Source: Rhodosporidiobolus odoratus (Eukaryota; Basidiomycota; Microbotryomycetes; Sporidiobolales; Sporidiobolaceae). From it: a DNA stretch of 64,000 nt. Position 1 is the first letter of the stretch. Each line of letters opens with the position of its first letter. A program made the position numbers and the translations under genes. The notes under the pieces were generated by a model. That model was not told the origin of the DNA. It did not search any database and saw nothing but the letters and a program-made list of their open reading frames with translations. The DNA is taken from positions 496,001 to 560,000 of the forward strand of contig JAOANU010000003.1 in the NCBI GenBank assembly GCA_034387635.1, given 5' to 3'. Of this stretch, positions 57,081 to 64,000 are shown piece by piece.

Positions 57081-57755
57081 ATCGTCCGACCGCCCTTCTG
57101 CCTTTCCCTTCCTCTGTATCACCCCCTTTCGTCGGCGTCTCTGTTGTCCTCTCATCAGCTGCTTATCTGTCTGCTCCCCCGAACGCTCGTACACATGTAA
57201 GCCGCGTTTTCTACTCTTCTCGCTCGTTCGCTCCCTTTGCAGGCTACTTGAACCGACAAGTACGCACGTGAATGCAAGCTCGAAGGCATGCCGGGTATGT
57301 GGCTCATCGGCGTGAAACCTCGCACAGCATGAGCGGAGAAGCGGAAGGGGTACTTGTTTTCCTTTCTCCGGATGTGCCGAATATACCGCGATGGGGGGAA
57401 GCTTCCCTCGTATCTTCGAGCCGTAGATGCGCCGGCTTCTGTCTCTGATTGAAGCCGGTACGAGCGGTCCGTCTCACAAGCTGGCCCTGACTGACGTTTC
57501 CTTGAGCCTTCTGTTCTGTTTCGCATCTCGTCCTAGGAAATTCTTCCCAGTCGTCCGCTCGATACAGGAGTTGGCTTGCAGTCAGTATTCCGGATTAGCG
57601 GATTTGCCGTCCGCGGTGGTCTACGTAAGCACATCGCGTTGTCGCTGTTTTCCAACCTTTTTTTCTCAAGACCTTGCTCAAACTGTTTACTACGTGCCCA
57701 CCTCCCTCTTCCACTTCATTCCACCTCGTCGTGCCACGTTTGACCTTCTGACCTA
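57081..57755. other. Intergenic, 675 bp
   Basis: 3' flank of the LisH gene and probable promoter of the poorly resolved gene that follows. Nothing specific was recognised. Confidence 0.4.
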
Positions 57756-58902
57756 TTGAATGATGATCGCGTATATGGCGATTCGCGTGGTTATACCGCT
57801 TTCTACCCCCAGTACAGAGGGTACAGTGCCTTCCCGCCGTGCGTCGTCTTCTTCATTTCTTGTTTTTTGCGGGTCCCGAGTTCGTGTGTCACGGTAGCTT
57901 GCAAACCCAGATGTCATCTCAGAGCCACCTCGGCGGAGGTCCCTTGTCAGGGCCTTCTTTCACGCCCGTCAGCGACAATCTGACTCCCTACGGTCAACAA
58001 TGCTATCATGGTGCAGACGGGTACCCTGTGTATGTTCTATTCCTCCCGCTCTGTGACGACCTAGTAGAAGTCGATGATCTGCTCGTTGGCTACGATGGAC
58101 TCGGGTAGCGATCACTCTCGACGCGGTACCAACAGGTACTTTTGACCCTCTCTCCCCACATACCAACGGTGCACAAACGTACTTGATTGAGCTAATGAGC
58201 GCTCTGCAGAGATGAACCCCAACCATCAATACGCAGCAGCGCAGGAGAGGGCTCGAGAAGCCAAATTCGAACGCCAGCGGTTAGTACTTATAGTCAACCC
58301 TTTTCTCGTGGTTGTCTTCCGGCCCTTGTCTGCACGCTCAGCTCCTTCGCTCTTGACACGCAAGTATCGTACAGGAACAAGCGCGCCTGATGGCTCCTCC
58401 TGCCCCTCCTCACGGCGCCTACCCCGGAAGCCACGGCGAGGCTTACGACGCGCGCAGGCCTTCCAACGCAAGCTACGTGTCTTCTATCGGCGCGACCACG
58501 TGCGGTCATCTCTGCGCTCTGCTGCTACCCCTTGTTTGACGCGCTATATTGTCAACGACCTGCAGGCCCGGCGGCGACCCCGGGCCGTGTCCCCTCAGTC
58601 TACTTATAACCATTCACCCTACCCTCCGCCCTGTCCGTATGCTCCGCACTCCCGTGAAGGGCCTCCACAGTGCGTCGGCTTGCTCTCGACACTGCCAGAT
58701 GTCAGGTCTTGACAGTACCTCTTCCTTGTCCAGACATGCTTTGATGTACTTCGGGTCGCCGTGCAACCCCCAGTTGCCCCATTAATCCACCTCATCGGGA
58801 CGATCGTCGAAGGTAATCTGACAGCATACGGAAACCTTCACGGGCAGATCTTTGTCGGACTTGCGCGGTGGAATCCTAAGAATGCAAAAAAAGGGTCAAA
58901 GT
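57756..58902 (+). other. Exons of an unresolved gene
   Basis: Several short stretches look coding but I could not join them into one model. At 57759-57839 one frame reads DDRVYGDSRGYTAFYPQYRG. At 57911-58030 another reads SSQSHLGGGPLSGPSFTPVS. From 58212, MNPNHQYAAAQERAREAKFE continues RQR and, across an intron ending near 58363, joins IVQEQARLMAPPAPPHGAYP and then SYVSSIGAT. A Ser/Pro/Tyr/Gln-rich stretch follows at about 58565-58670. At 58717-58902 a frame reading CFDVLRVAVQPP stays open to a TAG at 58900-58902. Composition resembles a disordered nuclear or signalling protein. Boundaries and order are guesses. Confidence 0.35.
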
Positions 58903-59316
58903 AGCAGAGTCATAGTGGACTATCCAGGTTTTGTTCTAGCAAGCCTGCTGCGTCCTTGATGCGACTCTCAAGTCGTGTATGAGCAGCTCGTCGGGCTCCA
59001 CTTGCGACAGATGCAAGCCAAAACTTGGTCGCAAAGTCGCGATGACCTTCTCAAACGACGCTTGCACCGTTGCACGTCGGCTTTTCCGTCGCCATTGCTA
59101 AAAATGGACTCGATGTGTCTCGGCTTGCGGACGCGGGGGCGAACAAACGCTTCTTGCTCTCCTTCCTCTCACTCCTGCTTGCCAGGTCAAAGGGAAGCTC
59201 TGCCATACAGCGTGAGTCCTCTTTAGCCCATCCGAGCTGGTGCATACTGACATGCGTTCCCTACAGGACGCACACACTCCGCCTGATTGCCGGCCTCACG
59301 TCCTCCGATTCTTGCG
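58903..59316. other. Intergenic, 414 bp
   Basis: Upstream of the F-box-like gene. Frames here continue into shadows of that gene. Probable promoter and leader; nothing else was seen. Confidence 0.45.
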
Positions 59317-60620
59317 ATGCCTCCTCGCCGCAAAACGACCAAGTTCAAGGGCCAGATCCCGAACGAACTCGTGCACTTCATCGTCGAAGAGCTCGACGCC
59401 CTCCTCGTCAAGGTGCCCGACCGTCGGCGGACGGGGTGCAATATCGCTCGGGTTTGCAAGAGCTGGATGAAGTTCGGGTACGCGCTGGCGTGGAAGAAAC
59501 GCGTCTTTGCCCTTCGACTCAAGAAGGACATTCTCGGCGGCGTGGTCAAGCACCTCAAAGCGTCCCCTACGGCGGCGGCAGCGGTCGAAGAATTGACCAT
59601 CGACGGTCCCGGGAAGAACAGTTTCTGGCCGCGGGAGGGAGGACTGGAGGACCTCTTCCGACTGTGCATCAACCTCACCAACCTCACGGTGGATGCGGCA
59701 GCATCTCGAGCAATCACGCTTTTGGACGCCGTCCTTTCCACCGGCAACGACCGCCTCACCCACCTGAAGATCTCGACCTGTGGCCACCACGAAGAGCCCT
59801 TCTCGCCTGTCGACCTGATTCGTATCATTTCGTCCTTTCCCGCCCTCACCTCCCTGGTCATTCTCGTCATGTTCCCCGCTTCTCTGGACGCGCCTCTTCC
59901 TGTCGCTCCCGCCCCTCTCCCTGTCCTGCAGCTGTCCCATCTCACCGTCAACCTCTCAAACGAATGGGGCAACTCTCGCCCGCATCTTCGTGACGCCTTC
60001 TTCAAGTCACTTCTGCCTATGCTCAATCCTACCGCCCTGGAATCCTGCCACAACGATCTTCTCACCCGAGACACAGCACTCTACGACTGGCTGCCGCAAT
60101 GTACCAATCTACAAGATCTGCACTTTATGTGCTTCGCTGGTCAAGGCCCCGACGAAGTCGCAGACGTGACCAAGATCCTCACCGCCCTTTCCACCTACAA
60201 CAAGCTGCGACATTTCCTCCTTCTCTTCGGGTTTGCCGACCACGGCATTGTCCCGCTCCCAGCACGACAAGCACTCCTCGACGCCGCCCCTACCTCGCTC
60301 GAAACCTTCTCCTGCGGCATTCCCCTCAAACCCGACAGTCCGCCTCTGACCACCTTTCTCGAAAGCCGCCTCGATTCGCCGCTACGGACTTTCCGGACCG
60401 CATACCTCAAGAGGAACGAGCAGGGCGAGGCAGTTTGGCTCTCGACGGATCAGAGGGCTTTCGACTTTGTGTCGCTGAAAAAGGTGGAAGGGGAAGAGGG
60501 GGAAAGAAAGTGGATCGAGACTGACGTGGGTTCCTCGCTGTCTCGCCCCGTGCATCTGTCGCTGACTTGTTCGCTTCGCGCTCACAGCGGCAGAACAGCT
60601 GGCCCCAGTCCACGCCGTAG
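59317..60620 (+). CDS. F-box-like, leucine-rich-repeat-like protein
   Basis: Exons 59317-60525 and 60588-60620 give 413 residues. The N-terminus, MPPRRKTTKFKGQIPNELVH, continues FIVEELDALLVKV and then CNIARVCKSWMKFGYALAW, which matches the loose F-box pattern (IPxEL ... ARVCKSW). F-box proteins select substrates for SCF ubiquitin ligases through Skp1. The rest shows regularly spaced leucines of degenerate repeats: NLTNLTVDA, RLTHLKISTCG, PALTSLVILV, LQLSHLTVNL, NLQDLHFMCF and TSLETFSCG. Such F-box-like genes are numerous and fast-evolving in basidiomycetes. The last intron (60526-60587) has a GTGGGT donor; its use changes the C-terminus to RQNSWPQSTP instead of a longer Ser/Arg tail. Confidence 0.75.
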
Positions 60621-60918
60621 CGCGAGCGGGACCGACAACAACCTTGCGTAGTCAGCCTTGAGTCGTAAGCAAGGCATGCACGTTGCGAGAAGTACGATGC
60701 GAGTACAGTATGGGAAAGTACAATGGTACAAAGCAGCAGCTCAGTGGAACGAGCACAGAGGAAGAGAAGGCAAAAGGGGAATAGAGAAAAGCGAAAGGCA
60801 ACAGAAAGCAACAAGGATGCGAGGTAGACACAGGAATGAAAGTATGCGGATGAGAAGAATGCTAGGCACAGGTGGATAGGAGAGCTGACAGGACAAGGGA
60901 AGGTCAGACGAGAGCGCC

Positions 60919-63900
60919 TCATCGCCTTTTTGACTTGGCCTTTTCAGAGGCGAGTTGCTGCTCGAGTTCGGCGACGACGTCCGTCATGGCAGGGCGTTGA
61001 GCTGGGTCTTGATCCCACATCTTCGTGATGAGGTCGACCATCTCACCACCCCATTGACGTCGAAGAGGGCCGGTAGGCGGGCGGATCTGCTTTCCGCCGA
61101 CGTCGTGGTAGATAGCCTGGGAAACGAGCATCGTGTCAGCATTGTAGAGGGAACCAGACAAAGCTTCCAAGGAAGCTCACATGCTCGTTCTGACCCTCGA
61201 ACGGGTAGCGCTTGACCGGCTGGTGCCACTGGAGGATCTCCCAGAACACCAGGCCGACGGAGTAGACGTCGACTTTTTCGTTGTAGCGGGGATGAGGGCT
61301 CCACAGCTCAGGCGCTTGCCAGTTGACAGTACCGACGAGGGAGCGGATCATCGACTTGGTCGAGGTCTTGATGCGGGCGAGGCCAAAATCGGCGATCTTG
61401 GCGACGCCGTTCTGGGTGATGAGGACGTTGGAGCTCTTGATGTCGCGGTGTATGATGGTCGGCTTGCGAGTGTGGAGATAGTCGATGCCGCGGGAAATGC
61501 CAAGAGCGATCTCGAGCATCGAAGTGAAGGGAGGAGGGTCCGTCTTGCGGATATAGTCAAAGAGGTCGCCATTCGCGCAGAGCTCGGTGATGATCATGAC
61601 GGGGACGGAGGAGGGCTGCTTCGGGATCGACACGCCGATGAAGTGGACGATGTTCCGATGGCGGAGGTCACGAAGCAAGCCCAGCTCCTTGATATCCATG
61701 TCGGTGAGGTGACCTCGGATGTCGCAAATGGCGATAGTGCGCCCGCGATACATGCCTTTGTAGACGTCCTGCAAAGGTACATACTGTGAGCTCGAGCAGG
61801 CAAGAAAGGGGACATGGGCGCACCTTGAAACCGCCACTCCCCACTCGCTCGAGCTTCTCCAGCTTTTCCGGTTGAATCTCCTTGTCCTGCAACTGAAGGC
61901 TCTCGAGGTCGAGCGCATTGACGTCTTCCTGGTGCTCCCGTTCCTTCGAGTGCTCTGGCGTTCGAGGCTTCTCCGGGCTGATCGGATGCTCGGGTCGCAT
62001 GAGCAGCGGCGTGCCAGTCGAAGTGCGGGCCGACGCATGCTCGGCAACTTTGAGCGCTTGAGTCTTCGTCTCCTCACGAGCAGTTTGCGTGGAAAGGTTG
62101 GAAAGAGTTGAGCTCGAGGAAGAATGGCCGGACATAGGGGAAGACGCGTCGTACTGCTCGCGCTGTGAGGGGAAGCCATGAGTTTGGCTTGACCAGGCTG
62201 GTCAAGCAAGCGGAAAACAGATCGCAGCTTACCCACTGTAGGAGAGCGTCGACAAGCTGCTTCTTCGTCGTCGTGACGCCGTCAGTCGCGAGGTCGTGTT
62301 CTACGCAAAGGCGAAGCAGTTCGTCCTTCTTGTAGCGCAAGAGCGTCTTCTCGCTTTCGTGGGCGAGGTCGATGGCGTGGTCGTCTACTACGAGATATAT
62401 AAGGGTCAGTCGACTCAGCCGGGGAAATAGAGGGTCCATATATCCCAAGCTCACCGTCTTCCTCGTCCTCGTCAGTACGGAAAGTCTCGTCTCCCTCCCC
62501 TGCGTCATCCTCCTCCTCCAAGTCGTCCTCCATCACTTCATCCTCGTCCTCCGTCCTAGACTGCAACCTTACAACCTTCCTGCCCTTCTCCGCCCCCCTC
62601 AAATGGCTCCGAGTAGTCTCTTCCTCCACAATCTCCTCGTCACTCTCGCCATCCTGCTCCATCGCCTGGACCTGCTCTCCTTCATCTCGCCCAGTCTCTC
62701 CCCCGCTTTCTTCATCCGCATCCGAAGGCGGCGTTTCGACCTGTTTCGCCGTACGGGCAGAACGACGCCTCCCGACCGCATGAGGCGCAGCGGGTTTCTT
62801 CGCCCCGGCCCCTCCGCCAGAGCGTCGCCGCGACTGCGCGTTGGCGTTCTCGACAGACGAGGCATGCGCAAAGGGATCGTCACTCGAGGCAGAGTCACTC
62901 GAAAGCACGAGTTCGTCGCCGCCCATTTCTTGGTCCTCGTCTTCGTCCTCTTCAGCCTCGGCAGCTCGACCCTTGCCTTTGTCGCTCTTCAAGACTTTGG
63001 TGCGTGAAGGGGCGCGAGGCAACTTGCCGTCAGTCAAGGCCGCGTTTGCGTCAGGGTGAGGAGCGGAACCTTTCGAAGGGGGTTGAGAGCGGGTGCGATG
63101 GGCGACGGGAGAAGTGAAAAGAAGCTTGGAGCCACCACGAGAGGCACTGAGCTCGTCTTCGACATCGGGGTTGAACTGCACCTTGGCTTTCGCTTTGGGG
63201 GAGGCTGCCTTCTTACCGATGCCGTTCATGGTGAGAGTGGGTGTCGGGAGTGTACGAGCTGCAGCGGCAGAAGAGCTCTCGGCAAGGGACGAGAGGTTGT
63301 GTGCTGAGCTGGAGCGAGTGCGGACATGGCGACGGGCAGGAATGGGCGGAGGGGGCATTTCGACCTGACTTGCTCGACGACCCATGCGAGCACCGCCGGC
63401 CAGGTCTTCTGCGACATCGTCCTGCTCTTCCGTCTCCGTAGCCTCTCCCGCTTCTTCGTCCTCCCCATCGTTGTCTCCGTCATCGGAAGGGGGAGGAGTG
63501 GGTGGTCCCCGAATTCCGCTTTTCCGATTGACGACGACCTTCTTCCGCGGTGTCTTCCCACCTCCCGAATCCGCCGCGCCACCCCCTGACCGACTTTTTC
63601 TTCCCTCACTCTCCTGCACAACGCCGTCGCGAGGGCTGCCTTCGCGAGAAGTGATGGGCGGCGGAGAAGCACCGCCGTCCGCGTCGCTTTCGGAGACGGA
63701 AGTGAGGCTTGATTCCGAGTTAGGCTCGGAACGAGCGGACATGATGGCAGAAACGAGATCGTCCTTCTTAGCTGGAGCTGGGCCAGCAGAGGTCACGAGG
63801 TAGAGTTCGGTAAGCTCGCTGACCTTGAGCCGGTGAAGCTGAGTCGAAGTCCAGAGCTGCAGCTTGGCCTCGACGTTCGACGAGACTGCACAGAGCAACA

Positions 63901-64000
63901 GGATGAGTAAGGTATGCACAGGAAAAGCGGGACTCAGAAGGCTCACCTTCGATCTCAAGGTCCTCTTGTTCCGGCGTGCTCTCGTCCTCCCATTCATCCA
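60919..64000 (-). CDS. SAP-domain protein kinase of TKL-like type (5' end outside window)
   Basis: Exons from beyond 64000 to 63948, then 63885-62455, 62387-62233, 62162-61824, 61768-61181 and 61116-60919; at least 920 residues lie in the window. Near the visible N-terminus is a SAP-like helix pair (LWTSTQLHRLKVSELTELYL, then KKDDLVSAI). About 440 disordered residues follow. A second SAP-like motif is next (KTLLRYKKDELLRLCVEHDL, then KKQLVDALLQW). The kinase domain is at the C-terminus: RVGSGGFKDVYKGMYRGR, IIHRDIKSSNVLI, IADFGLARIKTS, GTVNWQAPELWSPH and DVYSVGLVFWEILQW. The position of the usual VAIK lysine reads IAICDIRG, that is, Cys. HRD and DFG are intact. SAP motifs bind DNA or chromatin, so a nuclear kinase is inferred. 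The start codon lies right of the window. Confidence 0.85.

Noticed and set aside
59070..59993. Open frame of 307 codons overlapping the F-box-like gene
   Set aside because: It is Arg/Pro/Ser-rich and out of frame with the leucine-patterned protein. It has no recognisable feature.
1..64000. CRISPR arrays, insertion sequences, integrated viruses, bacterial operons
   Set aside because: None was seen. The repeated tracts are coding low-complexity or homopolymers, and the genes are intron-rich fungal genes.

Overview
This window looks like a piece of nuclear genome from a basidiomycete fungus, most likely a red yeast of the Pucciniomycotina (Rhodotorula, Sporobolomyces or Microbotryum type). The evidence is indirect. 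The DNA is GC-rich and gene-dense. Almost every gene is cut by several short introns of about 45-180 nt with GTRNGT-type donors, CTNAC-like branch sites and YAG acceptors. The proteins are plainly fungal: a white collar 2 type GATA/PAS factor, ORC3, UPF3, LIS1/PAC1 and QCR9. There are no bacterial operons, CRISPR arrays, insertion sequences or recognisable viral genes. Gene models were built by hand from reading frame, splice signals and phase. They are good to the base where phase and homology agree, and are flagged where they do not.

Layout. 1-4789 (-): ESCRT-I Vps23/Tsg101 with a giant disordered extension, running off the left edge. 5108-6392 (-): BTB/POZ-like protein. 6703-7506 (-): small, probably N-myristoylated protein. 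7745-10786 (+): ORC3. 10891-12598 (-): UPF3. 14089-17210 (+): disordered lysine-rich nuclear protein with a RAD51AP1-like motif. 17544-19424 (-): SET methyltransferase. 19681-21635 (-): 3-hydroxyisobutyryl-CoA hydrolase. 22010-23709 (-): WC-2. 24158-30761 (-): kinesin-4-like motor of about 1970 residues. 31158-38254 (-): two paralogous seven-helix membrane proteins flanking a MYND-finger gene. 39331-45938 (+): LIS1, 3-ketoacyl-CoA thiolase and an MFS transporter. 46105-48738 (-): mitochondrial-carrier-like protein and QCR9. 48984-52859 (+): two adjacent GLTP-fold genes. 53029-54895 (-): membrane-anchored lysozyme-like protein. 55317-57080 (+): LisH/CTLH protein. 57.7-58.9 kb: unresolved exons. 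59317-60620 (+): F-box-like protein. 60919-64000 (-): SAP-domain kinase running off the right edge.

Most genes are unrelated housekeeping functions. The content that looks least described is: (i) the seven-helix pair at 31.2-38.3 kb, which shares a cysteine motif and intron positions; (ii) the RAD51AP1-like motif at about 16.87 kb; (iii) the tandem GLTP pair, in which the second copy has lost the usual headgroup-binding residues; (iv) a SAP-SAP-kinase fusion whose kinase lacks the normal beta-3 lysine; (v) the very long Vps23. Spatial clustering is informative only for the two duplicated pairs.
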